DNA of 14,471 bases from Planctomycetota bacterium. Lineage in GTDB: Bacteria > Planctomycetota > Brocadiia > Brocadiales > Brocadiaceae. The position numbers and the translations under genes were made by a program. The notes beneath the pieces are model-generated. The model worked only from the letters and a program-made list of their open reading frames with translations. It was not told the origin of the DNA and did no database searches. The stretch covers positions 1-14,471 of the forward strand of contig JAHFOW010000065.1 of assembly GCA_023261465.1 (NCBI GenBank). Reading direction: 5' to 3'. Within the stretch, counting starts at the first letter, position 1; each line of letters begins with the position of its first letter. This document shows positions 7,610-13,998 of this stretch, in pieces.

Positions 7610-7639
7610 TAACCGCAGATTTCGCAGATGACACAGATT
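7610..7639 (+). repeat. Dispersed 30-bp repeat, copy 2
   Basis: Starts 3 bp after the ilvC stop. It contains CAGATTTCGCAGATG and then CACAGATT, and matches the reverse complement of 2546-2575 at 26 of 30 positions. Confidence 0.75.
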
Positions 7640-7704
7640 GTAAAAAATAGAATATAGTCTGTAATTTTTATTTCAGGAAGACTTATTTTATTTTCTTTGC
7701 TTCC

Positions 7705-7739
7705 CCACTTTCCCCGCCTCACGCAGGAGGGGAAAGTGG
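7705..7739. terminator. Strong hairpin between ilvC and the convergent TPR gene
   Basis: Arms CCACTTTCCCCGCCT (7705-7719) and AGGAGGGGAAAGTGG (7725-7739) pair at 14 of 15 positions around the loop CACGC. Its position between convergent genes suggests a bidirectional terminator, but neither side has a proper U-tract. It could be a palindromic repeat instead. Confidence 0.5.
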
Positions 7740-7811
7740 AATGGTTAAACTGGTTTTGTAAAAATACGCTGTACTTTGGTTTGCTGATGCAGTTTGTTTT
7801 GTTATTGTTGT

Positions 7812-8834
7812 TTATTTAACAAATATGAGCTGTTTATAAATATCGAACTCTTCCTGCGCCTCTTTTGTTTTACCCTGCTTGTTGTAGCTGTCGCCAATTA
7901 AAAGGTGCGCATTGGCATTTCCCGGGTCTAGTTCCAGCAATTTCTCACATGTAGCTGTGGCATCATCAAATAATCCCTTCCGGTTGTAAGCAAACGCAAG
8001 ATTGTAACGTGCATCGTGATCATCCGGTTTTAAGGTTAATATCTTTTGAAAGATCTGAATGGCGTCATCGAACATTTCCCGATTATTATACATAACTCCC
8101 AGATTATAACTTGCGTCAACGTTTTTTGGATTAAGTCTTATCGCTGTTTGATATGCCCGAATCGTCTTGTCCGGCAAATTCTTCTTACTGTAAAGGCATC
8201 CAAGATTATAATATGCTTTATCATTTTTTGGATATAACGACACATATTTTTCTAACGCCCCGATTGCATCGTCGGTCATGTGTTTTTTCAGGTAAATATT
8301 TCCCAGATCCAGGAACGCCTCGGCGTCATTGGGGTCCAATGCAACGGCTTTTTTCAGGGAACCAAGCGCCTCATTCGTCATTCCACGTCTATCGTAAATT
8401 TGCGCCTTCTTTTTGTGGGCTTCGATAAAGGTATCATCTAGCTCGATTGCCTTGTTAAAGGCATCGATTGCTTCATCAAACTGGCCATGGTTCAGAAGAT
8501 CAACTCCTTCGACATAAAGGTTTTGAGCAGTAACCGGGGAAACAACTTCTGATTTTGTTCGTAGTGATGGCGGCTCCTGGGTTTTTAATATTTGTGCTGG
8601 TTGTTCAGGTTCTGCTTGTTTTGGTTCAACCGGAGCTGTTTCCAATGGTTGTTCTTGTTCCGGTTTGTCTTTAGAGACGGAAATAATCTCTTTAAATTCT
8701 ACCTTTTCCGATGTTTCTTTTTCTTTCTTATGACATCCGGAACACGCTATAAATGAGATACCGGTAAAAAGAGCTAAACCACGGTAAAATGATTTTACAG
8801 AATACAAAGCCTCAAAGCGAAATGGATTTTTCAT
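7812..8834 (-). CDS. TPR-repeat lipoprotein
   Basis: A 340-aa protein. Residues 1-34 look like a lipoprotein signal: basic start, hydrophobic LALFTGISFIA, then C31 (or C34 in CSGC) as the likely lipidated cysteine, though the lipobox is not canonical. Residues about 35-100 are a charged, Pro/Gln/Glu-rich linker, probably disordered. Residues about 104-338 are seven tandem tetratricopeptide repeats of 34 residues (pattern A..LG..Y...G..DDAI..F.KAL.LDP), a protein-protein scaffold. The repeats are typically spaced and unbroken to the C-terminus. The start at 8834 has an upstream AAGGAGT (12-nt spacer) and a good promoter at 8878-8905. It is transcribed alone, divergently from the ABC ATPase. 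Binding partner and process cannot be assigned. Confidence 0.9.
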   Translation of the reverse strand: MKNPFRFEALYSVKSFYRGLALFTGISFIACSGCHKKEKETSEKVEFKEIISVSKDKPEQEQPLETAPVEPKQAEPEQPAQILKTQEPPSLRTKSEVVSPVTAQNLYVEGVDLLNHGQFDEAIDAFNKAIELDDTFIEAHKKKAQIYDRRGMTNEALGSLKKAVALDPNDAEAFLDLGNIYLKKHMTDDAIGALEKYVSLYPKNDKAYYNLGCLYSKKNLPDKTIRAYQTAIRLNPKNVDASYNLGVMYNNREMFDDAIQIFQKILTLKPDDHDARYNLAFAYNRKGLFDDATATCEKLLELDPGNANAHLLIGDSYNKQGKTKEAQEEFDIYKQLIFVK

Positions 8835-8877
8835 ACTTTTATTTTAACTCCTTATAAAAATGTGCAGTGAAAACAGC

Positions 8878-8905
8878 ATTGTAGTATTACAAAGCAAATT
8901 GTCAA
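8878..8905 (-). promoter_or_regulatory. Sigma70-type promoter for the TPR lipoprotein
   Basis: On the - strand TTGACA (8900-8905), a 16-bp spacer, TACAAT (8878-8883). It gives a leader of about 35 nt carrying the AAGGAGT ribosome site at 8847-8853. Confidence 0.75.
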
Positions 8906-8969
8906 GAAAAATTAGAAGAAACAAACGACTTTAAAACATGGAAAAAGCCTGAGAATAGCCCGAAAAAAA

Positions 8970-8998
8970 TTGACTAATACCTACCGGTATGATAAAAT
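8970..8998 (+). promoter_or_regulatory. Promoter with embedded palindromic operator, upstream of the ABC ATPase
   Basis: TTGACT (8970-8975), a 17-bp spacer, TAAAAT (8993-8998). The spacer holds ATACC-TACC-GGTAT (8977-8990) and inside it the palindrome TACCGGTA. A repressor dimer bound here would block polymerase, a layout typical of TetR-family operators. No regulator gene is next to it. Distance to the likely ATPase start is about 250 nt. Confidence 0.65.
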
Positions 8999-9155
8999 AT
9001 TAGCTTAAAAAAGTTTTTCGTGGATGCCTGATGTCCGGGGATTTCAAACTAGCCAGCACGTATCGAAGACACTATGTTTTTTTGTGACGTGGTGGCCTGG
9101 TGGTAAAAAAGTCGACGAATGCCTAATTTAATGCTAAGGAATTTCAATGTCGTTT

Positions 9156-9183
9156 GTAGGGGCGTATTGCAATACGCCCCTAC
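9156..9183. repeat. 28-bp perfect palindrome (dispersed REP-like repeat)
   Basis: GTAGGGGCGTATTG (9156-9169) is followed without a loop by its exact reverse complement (9170-9183). The ends GTAGGGGCG/CGCCCCTAC are shared with the inner inverted repeat at 12479-12550, suggesting one repeat family. If translated from the ATG at 9147 it gives the nonsense peptide VGAYCNTPL, so it probably lies in the leader of the ABC gene rather than in its coding part. Confidence 0.85.
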
Positions 9184-9257
9184 GAGTGAACGTGGAAACA
9201 AAGCCGCCTTTAGGCCTAATTAAAGAGGAAGTCAGGAAGTCTCGTTACCGTATAAAG

Positions 9258-9956
9258 ATGATTGAAAACAGTCTGCTGCAGACAGTGCGGATATATAAAG
9301 AATATACCAATGGCGAGCGTACGTTGCCAGTCTTACAAGATATTAGCCTCGATATTAAAAAGGGCGAGATTGTAGCGATTGTGGGGGCGTCGGGCGCTGG
9401 TAAGAGCACACTCTTACATATCATGGGAATTCTGGATACACCAACGTCAGGTTACGTTGTTTATAAAGGAATTAATCTGACCGAACTGAGAGCAAAAAAG
9501 CGGGCTGAGATGAGAAACCGGATTTTTGGTTTTGTTTTTCAGTTTTATCATCTTCTGCCGGATTTTACCGCATTAGAAAATGTTATCCTGCCATGTTTGA
9601 TAGGAAGTTCTTATTCAAACTGGCAAAAATTGCGGAAAGAATATACCAATAAAGCAGTATCGTTATTAGAAAGAGTCGGGTTAGGGGGAAGGTTAACCCA
9701 TAAACCATTCCAGCTTTCTGGCGGTGAAAGACAGCGAGTTGCAATAATACGAGCGCTTATTACCAATCCTGAGTTATTATTATGTGATGAACCAACAGGA
9801 AATCTTGATACAAAAACTGGTCATGAAATCCGGGAGTTGATCTGGGATTTGAATAAGGTACTCAATCAAACGGTTGTAATTGTTACCCACGATGAAGAAA
9901 TAGCCAGGCATGCGCAACGCATTGTGCGAATTGTCGATGGGCGCATTCTGGAATAG
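9258..9956 (+). CDS. LolD-type ABC transporter ATP-binding protein
   Basis: An ATPase of the MacB/LolD/FtsE group. With the start at 9258 (232 aa) it aligns end to end with LolD-size proteins: Walker A GASGAGKST (43-51), Q-loop FQFYHLLPDFTALENV (typical LolD wording), signature LSGGERQRVAI (153-163), Walker B LLLCDEPTGNLD, H-loop H211. LolD powers release of lipoproteins from the inner membrane, and close relatives drive MacB-type efflux. The frame is open further up to an ATG at 9147 with an AAGGA in front, which would add 37 residues; those include the translated palindrome, so I place the start at 9258 although its own ribosome site is weak. No permease (LolC/E or MacB) is adjacent. It is followed by ilvE after 30 bp. 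Confidence 0.9.
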   Translation: MIENSLLQTVRIYKEYTNGERTLPVLQDISLDIKKGEIVAIVGASGAGKSTLLHIMGILDTPTSGYVVYKGINLTELRAKKRAEMRNRIFGFVFQFYHLLPDFTALENVILPCLIGSSYSNWQKLRKEYTNKAVSLLERVGLGGRLTHKPFQLSGGERQRVAIIRALITNPELLLCDEPTGNLDTKTGHEIRELIWDLNKVLNQTVVIVTHDEEIARHAQRIVRIVDGRILE

Positions 9957-9986
9957 CATGAAAAGAAAGGAGTAGAATCTATAACA

Positions 9987-10850
9987 ATGGGATTAAAAAT
10001 TTACATCAATGGTCAACTGCTTCCTCAGGAAGACGCCAAAATATCTGTTTTTGATCATGGACTTCTTTATGGAGACGGAGTATTTGAGGGAATACGCGCC
10101 TACCATGGAAAGGTATTCGCCATGGACCAACACATGGACAGACTCTATGATTCTGCCACAGCGCTTGCTTTAAAAATACCGATAACGAAGGCTGAAATGG
10201 CAAACGCTATAAAAGAGACAATGGCTGCAAATAATTTAACAGAATCATACATCCGTGTGGTTGTAACCCGTGGAGTTGGAAAACTCGGCCTCGATCCGAA
10301 CAAATGTGCAACCCCGCAGATTATTATCATTACGGACACGATAGAACTGTATTCAAAAGCGTTATATGAAAGGGGACTTGATATTGTAACCGTTTCCACG
10401 ATCCGTAACCATTTTTCCGCCCTCGACCCAAAAATCAAATCCCTGAATTATCTGAACAATATTTTGGCCAAGATTGAATCGCTTCAGGCAGGCGCCGGCG
10501 AGGCATTAATGCTCAATAAAGACGGTTATGTTGCGGAGTGTGCCGGGGATAATATTTTTATCATTAGAGACCATGTACTTTTTACACCACCGGAAAGCGC
10601 CGGAATTTTGGTTGGTATTACCCGGAATGTAGTAATGAAATTAGCGCTGGAAATGGGAATTGAGGTTAAAGAACAACTCATGACCAAATATGATTTATAT
10701 ATTGCAGAAGAATGTTTTTTAACGGGGACAGCAGCAGAAATAATTCCAGTGGTAAAGATCGACGGACGCATACTCGGCACAGGAAAGCCTGGTAAAATTA
10801 CCCTCGAACTCTTGAAAAAATATCGCGACCTTACGAAGGTGGGGTTTTAG
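9987..10850 (+). CDS. ilvE: Branched-chain amino-acid aminotransferase (PLP fold type IV)
   Basis: Transfers the amino group between glutamate and the 2-oxo acids of valine, leucine and isoleucine, the final step of the pathway that IlvN and IlvC serve. The 287-aa protein begins with the INGQLLPQEDAKISVFDHG and YGDGVFEGIRAY blocks. The PLP-binding lysine is K151 (DPKIKSLNYLNNILAKIE), and the cofactor/substrate blocks EALMLNKDGYVAECAGDNIF and EECFLTGTAAEIIPV are characteristic of branched-chain rather than D-amino-acid aminotransferases. AAAGGAG precedes the ATG by about 14 nt. It lies 30 bp after the ABC ATPase and probably shares its transcript. Its stop overlaps the lspA stop by 4 bp, tail to tail. 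D-alanine aminotransferase or aminodeoxychorismate lyase are less likely relatives. Confidence 0.92.
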   Translation: MGLKIYINGQLLPQEDAKISVFDHGLLYGDGVFEGIRAYHGKVFAMDQHMDRLYDSATALALKIPITKAEMANAIKETMAANNLTESYIRVVVTRGVGKLGLDPNKCATPQIIIITDTIELYSKALYERGLDIVTVSTIRNHFSALDPKIKSLNYLNNILAKIESLQAGAGEALMLNKDGYVAECAGDNIFIIRDHVLFTPPESAGILVGITRNVVMKLALEMGIEVKEQLMTKYDLYIAEECFLTGTAAEIIPVVKIDGRILGTGKPGKITLELLKKYRDLTKVGF

Positions 10851-11323
10851 TCAGACTCTTTTGATTTTGACGTAGAAAAGGAACCAAACACCATTGCGGA
10901 TACTCCAATACAAATCAGGGTGTCTGCAATGTTAAATGTGGGCCAATGGTATTTGTAAGCGACATGCAAGTCTATAAAATCTCTTACAAAGCCAAACCAT
11001 ATCCTGTCCCATAGATTACCAATAGCCCCGGCAAGGATGAGTCCCAGTGCAAAGCTAGAGAGAAAAGAAGTCTTGTTTGACTTTATATAAATATAGAGAA
11101 TTGCTATAATAGCAACGGCAGAAAAAATAATAAAGGCGTTGGTTTTACCAGGAAACATGCCAAAAACAACGCCTTCGTTTTCGCCTTTAAGGATATTTAA
11201 GAAACCAGGTATGATTGTTACTTTACCAAAATCATCTAACTGAGAAAAAACAGCCCATTTCGATAGTATATCAAGAACGACTCCAAACACAGTAGCAATG
11301 CCAAAGGTGACGACATTTTTCAT
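10847..11323 (-). CDS. lspA: Lipoprotein signal peptidase (signal peptidase II)
   Basis: Inner-membrane aspartyl protease that removes the signal peptide from prolipoproteins after lipidation. The 158-aa protein has four hydrophobic helices (about 3-25, 62-80, 88-105, 130-148). Catalytic dyad D115 (GNLWDRIWFGFVRDFID) and D134 (FNIADTLICIG) are in their conserved motifs. The N-terminal LDILSKW and the NEGVVFG variant of the NxGxxF motif are also present. It follows the dksA-like gene by 9 bp and has no obvious ribosome site, so translational coupling is likely. A dksA-lspA order is common in bacteria. It overlaps the end of ilvE on the other strand by 4 bp, so no separate terminator fits between them. 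Confidence 0.96.
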   Translation of the reverse strand: MKNVVTFGIATVFGVVLDILSKWAVFSQLDDFGKVTIIPGFLNILKGENEGVVFGMFPGKTNAFIIFSAVAIIAILYIYIKSNKTSFLSSFALGLILAGAIGNLWDRIWFGFVRDFIDLHVAYKYHWPTFNIADTLICIGVSAMVFGSFSTSKSKESD

Positions 11324-11332
11324 AATTGTTAT

Positions 11333-11707
11333 TTATACTTTATCAACCTCCTCTTCCCTTTGGCAATCTATACAAAGCTTTGCATACGGTACAGCTTTCA
11401 GTCGTTCTTTACCTATTTTTTTATTACACGCTTCGCAAATCCCGAAATTTCCTTCTTCTATCTTTTCTAGGGCGCTGTCAATATTACGGACACTTTCCTC
11501 CCCTGACTGGATTAGCTCAATCATAAGTTCTCTCTCGTAATTATCGGTGCCAACATCCGCCATATGAATAGGAACATTAGACAAATCACCTGATGCGTCC
11601 TGCCTCGACCTCTTTAACGCCTCCCCCTGCATCGAATCCACATTACCGACCAACCTTTCCCTTAACGAAAGGAGAAGTTTCTTATATTGAGCGAATTCAT
11701 CTTTCAT
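11333..11707 (-). CDS. DksA/TraR family zinc-finger protein
   Basis: A small coiled-coil protein with a C4 zinc finger: C-E-A-C and C-I-D-C (C95/C98/C116/C119 counted from the upper ATG), in FGICEACNKKIGKERLKAVPYAKLCIDCQ. Family members insert a coiled coil into the secondary channel of RNA polymerase and alter initiation, often with ppGpp. The coiled-coil tip reads HMADVGTDNYERE instead of the DxxDxA of E. coli DksA, so ppGpp-type activity is uncertain and I give no dksA symbol. Two starts are possible: ATG at 11719 (128 aa, no ribosome site) and ATG at 11707 (124 aa) with GGAG 6 nt upstream; the second is preferred. First gene of an operon with lspA, behind a promoter at 11855-11883. Confidence 0.92.
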   Translation of the reverse strand: MKDEFAQYKKLLLSLRERLVGNVDSMQGEALKRSRQDASGDLSNVPIHMADVGTDNYERELMIELIQSGEESVRNIDSALEKIEEGNFGICEACNKKIGKERLKAVPYAKLCIDCQREEEVDKV

Positions 11708-11854
11708 TTCCGTCTCCATGAATTAAATAACGAGGACTATTACCTAAAGCAACAGCACATTCCCATAAACTTTCAAACGTACGCTGGGACTTATACTTTA
11801 ACTTAAACGTATAAAAGATCTTAATATATTCTTATAAAGAATTTTAAGTTTTTA

Positions 11855-11883
11855 ATTTTAACTTATAATAGAAACTTAGTCAA
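11855..11883 (-). promoter_or_regulatory. Sigma70-type promoter for the dksA-like/lspA operon
   Basis: On the - strand TTGACT (11878-11883), a 17-bp spacer, TAAAAT (11855-11860). The leader would be about 140 nt. The surrounding stretch 11800-11890 is very AT-rich, so other -10-like boxes exist. Confidence 0.6.
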
Positions 11884-11932
11884 TAAAATTTGAATTTCAC
11901 GGATTCGACTTATGGGGTGTTTGCCTTAAAAC

Positions 11933-11968
11933 AAAAAGGGATACCATCCCGTCCTGGTATCCCTTTTT
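11933..11968. terminator. Perfect bidirectional rho-independent terminator
   Basis: Arms AAAAAGGGATACCA (11933-11946) and TGGTATCCCTTTTT (11955-11968) pair perfectly over 14 bp with the loop TCCCGTCC. On the - strand the stem ends in TTTTTGTTTT, a good U-tract, 32 bp after the stop of the small cysteine protein, which it most likely terminates. The + strand also ends in a T-run. Confidence 0.92.
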
Positions 11969-11999
11969 CTCCGCTTAAGCCTGCTCGTTAAAGAATGAT

Positions 12000-12194
12000 C
12001 TATTGACCCTTTTTTCGTTCCCGGGTTTTTTCGGGAACAATATCATCTATTTGCCAGTTACGTTCAAATGCAGTGCATGATTTATAAGAAACATCTCGCA
12101 TAAGGATATTACAAAAAGCAATTTTAGCATCGAGTATTATGGCATAATTACATCCCAAACATATACTCTTTTTATTAATCTTTTTATTTTTCAT
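12000..12194 (-). CDS. Small four-cysteine protein of unknown function
   Basis: A 64-aa protein that I do not recognise. It is basic at both ends (KNKKINKK at the start, KTRERKKGQ at the end). Cysteines at 12, 15, 28 and 40 (C-x2-C-x12-C-x11-C) could bind zinc or an Fe-S cluster. Reasons to think it is real: a GGAG ribosome site 9 nt before the ATG, a well-formed promoter with an overlapping 18-bp palindrome at 12256-12285, and a textbook terminator just after the stop. It is a single-gene transcription unit. No membrane segment or signal peptide is visible. It could be a small regulator or metal-binding protein, but no function can be assigned. Confidence 0.72.
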   Translation of the reverse strand: MKNKKINKKSICLGCNYAIILDAKIAFCNILMRDVSYKSCTAFERNWQIDDIVPEKTRERKKGQ

Positions 12195-12255
12195 CTACCG
12201 GCACTCCAAATTAGTTAGTAGAAATAGCGAAATTAAGGAAATTATCCTGTTTTTT

Positions 12256-12285
12256 GATAATATTAATATTATCGAAATAAGTCAA
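12256..12285 (-). promoter_or_regulatory. Promoter overlapped by an 18-bp perfect palindrome
   Basis: On the - strand TTGACT (12280-12285), a 17-bp spacer, TATTAT (12257-12262). The palindrome GATAATATTAATATTATC (12256-12273) covers the -10 box and part of the spacer. This is the expected geometry of a repressor operator. It drives the small four-cysteine gene, with a leader of about 55 nt. Confidence 0.65.
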
Positions 12286-12424
12286 TGTAAAAAAACATAC
12301 TTTAGAAGAATAATTACTATGGGGTAGAATATCGGGAAAGAAAAGGCACAACCGTTGGACATGTAGCAGGGCCGTATGAATAAAATGAAAATTCCTATAC
12401 AATTAAAGTAATAAATATTTTTTC

Positions 12425-12574
12425 GTAATAATTTAGTTTTTTGAAAAATATCAATAATAACAGTGTTTACCACGCAATGTACGGGTGAAGCATTTGAAAA
12501 ACTCCGGATAAGTCAAATGTAATTTAAGAATTCAAATGATTCGCCCCTACTTTTTCAAAAAACTAAATTGTTAC
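12425..12574. mobile_element. 150-bp MITE-like element with 24-bp terminal inverted repeats
   Basis: The left end 12425-12448 (begins GTAATAATTTAG) and right end 12551-12574 (ends CTAAATTGTTAC) are reverse complements at 23 of 24 positions, including 19 consecutive identical bases. Flanks are TATTTTTTC (12416-12424) and TATTTTTC (12575-12582), a possible target duplication differing by one T. The interior has no coding frame. It holds a second, inner inverted repeat (12479-12496 with 12533-12550). No transposase is inside, so it would be non-autonomous. Confidence 0.65.
12479..12550. repeat. Inner inverted repeat of the GTAGGGGCG family
   Basis: GTACGGGTGAAGCATTTG (12479-12496) and CAAATGATTCGCCCCTAC (12533-12550) pair at 15 of 18 positions. 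The intact right end GTAGGGGCG (read on -) matches the arms of the 28-bp palindrome at 9156-9183, so this is probably a decayed, longer member of that family. Confidence 0.65.
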
Positions 12575-12587
12575 TATTTTTCTTATT

Positions 12588-12656
12588 TGTCAGGGCGAGA
12601 GGAGTGAAGCAATCTTTCCCGGAAGAGATTGCTTCAGACAAAGTCTTCGCAATGAC
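12588..12656. repeat. REP/BIME-like palindromic repeat
   Basis: Bounded by TGTCA (12588-12592) and TGACA (12652-12656), with a perfect inner stem GAAGCAATCT (12606-12615) / AGATTGCTTC (12626-12635) around TTTCCCGGAA. This resembles the widespread 'TGTCATTGCGAGGAGCGAAGCAATCT' repeats known from many bacteria. The left half is degenerate (TGTCAGGGCGAGAGGAG). It lies downstream of the membrane protein gene at 12706-13482. Confidence 0.8.
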
Positions 12657-12705
12657 ATTTTCGTGCATACTTTCTCGCGGGACATTCTTTCAGGAAATCA
12701 ATATA

Positions 12706-13482
12706 TCAAATCAATTGTTCTGCAAAACCCTGCTGTGGCGCCTTGTTTCCCAATAGATATTTGAACGTTGCATAGATGAGAATACCTGGCAATAAAATAT
12801 CTATTATGGGTGCGCCAACTTCAATATCATACCCGTGAACAAAACCCAGCATATTAGTCAACAGGAGGTTTCTGATAAAAAAGAACATATAGAGGACAAT
12901 CTTGGTATGCCTGTGTGCGCCGAGATATTTACAATACGCATAAACAAAGGCGAGTGCAGCGCAAAGCTTAATGGCGCTATTTAGAATATTAAGGATAAAT
13001 GGTACGCCTTCCGATTCCGACTCTTCAGGAAAGAACGCCTCCAGTCCTGTTGTAAGTATATATTTTGAGAAAAAATACAGCCCAAAACCGACAGCGGCTA
13101 CGTAAAACATATTCTTTACCGCAATGATAACATCTCTCATCCGCCTGATGGATTCACGGGACTTACTTTCCGTCTCACAACAAGTATACATCATGCCCCT
13201 TATTATATTCTTAATACTTGAAGAGGATATAAACATATACGCCAAACCAAAGAGAATAATAGTTATCACATCACCAGACATGTCAGGCAGGTTCGGGGTA
13301 TGAAACTCATACTTGTGCCCGTGGCCATGCCCGCCAGGCTGTATTACATCGAAAAGTATAAGCGGTTTGATGATATCACCCACAACAAACCTCAAATTAA
13401 CAGCTATAAAAGTAAACAATGCCCCGATTCTTACGTTCCTGAGTAAAGACTTTTCCTCGTTATTAAAATTCAAGGCCAGCAT
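12706..13482 (-). CDS. Six-helix integral membrane protein of unknown function
   Basis: A 258-aa protein that I cannot place in a family. Six hydrophobic stretches: about 18-46, 71-88, 117-143, 162-187, 193-213 and 225-245. The loop after helix 1 is histidine-rich (GGHGHGHKYEFH, residues 50-61), a possible metal-binding site. A cytoplasm-type loop after helix 2 carries CC at 101-102 and many charges (ETESKSRESIRRMRD); an acidic loop (EESESEG) follows helix 3. No signal peptide cleavage site. The ATG at 13482 has GGGGGAT about 8 nt upstream. It stands alone, with gaps of several hundred bp on both sides; the 3' gap is full of repeats. Alternating charged loops support a real membrane protein. 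Transporter, enzyme and sensor are all possible. Confidence 0.8.
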   Translation of the reverse strand: MLALNFNNEEKSLLRNVRIGALFTFIAVNLRFVVGDIIKPLILFDVIQPGGHGHGHKYEFHTPNLPDMSGDVITIILFGLAYMFISSSSIKNIIRGMMYTCCETESKSRESIRRMRDVIIAVKNMFYVAAVGFGLYFFSKYILTTGLEAFFPEESESEGVPFILNILNSAIKLCAALAFVYAYCKYLGAHRHTKIVLYMFFFIRNLLLTNMLGFVHGYDIEVGAPIIDILLPGILIYATFKYLLGNKAPQQGFAEQLI

Positions 13483-13499
13483 TTTTTTATCCCCCGTTG

Positions 13500-13936
13500 T
13501 ATTATGCCTGAGATTTCACCCATTACGTACAAGCAAAAAAATATTGCGTACCCCCACAATAAATGCATTTACAATTCATGAATACTAATAATTTTACACT
13601 CATTAACAAACCATAAATAATAAATTATTTAGTATGGCTGAATTTTACCTTTTACAATTATACGATGTCAACTAAAAAATTATAGAATAATCCCAACTTC
13701 TGATATTGAAAGATTAGTAACGATTCAGCGAAAATATTTTAAAATTTATTTGACAGGAAATTTGACTTAAAGGGGAAATGAGTTTTACTGAGAACACTTT
13801 GCCGTATAGTGTTTAAGAGAAGAGTCCATAGCCAATATGCGATCTTTGAAAATACAGAGAGCAGGCCCAGGCGTTATCAATAAATTGTCGTGCCATAGAA
13901 TGCGCTGTAGCGCAAAAAGTATGGATAAAAAGCCTG
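13500..13936. other. Gene-free AT-rich gap
   Basis: No convincing gene. It contains a small inverted repeat AACACT/AGTGTT (13793-13798 and 13808-13813, 9-nt loop), a compact palindrome TGCGCT-GT-AGCGCA (13901-13914) followed by AAAAAG, and short spurious frames only. No tRNA- or rRNA-like structure was recognised. Confidence 0.5.
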
Positions 13937-13945
13937 TGATATAAT
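13937..13945 (+). promoter_or_regulatory. Possible extended -10 promoter
   Basis: TGATATAAT fits the TGnTATAAT extended -10 consensus; no -35 box is evident. It lies about 50 bp before the frame at 13999-14313 and could transcribe it. Confidence 0.4.
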
Positions 13946-13998
13946 AGCCGCAGTACATAAATTAGTGGCTAAGTATTCAGGCGGTAGCCATTAGGAAA

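Noticed and set aside
9024..9131. 35-codon frame upstream of the ABC ATPase
   Set aside because: No ribosome site, low-complexity Trp/Gly content and no recognisable family; it lies in the leader behind the promoter.
12211..12473. Two - strand frames of about 63 codons
   Set aside because: They run through the operator, promoter and MITE-like element, have no ribosome site and show random AT-rich composition.
12425..12656. CRISPR-like repeat cluster
   Set aside because: The repeats are inverted and of different types; there are no regularly spaced direct repeats and no cas genes.
12568..12756. 62-codon + strand frame
   Set aside because: It translates the REP-like palindrome and overlaps the end of the membrane protein gene.
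13837..13944. 35-codon + strand frame and a 27-codon - strand frame (MARQFIDNAW...) in the gap before 13999
   Set aside because: No ribosome sites and no recognisable similarity; the region looks decayed. I considered a transposase remnant but could not support it.
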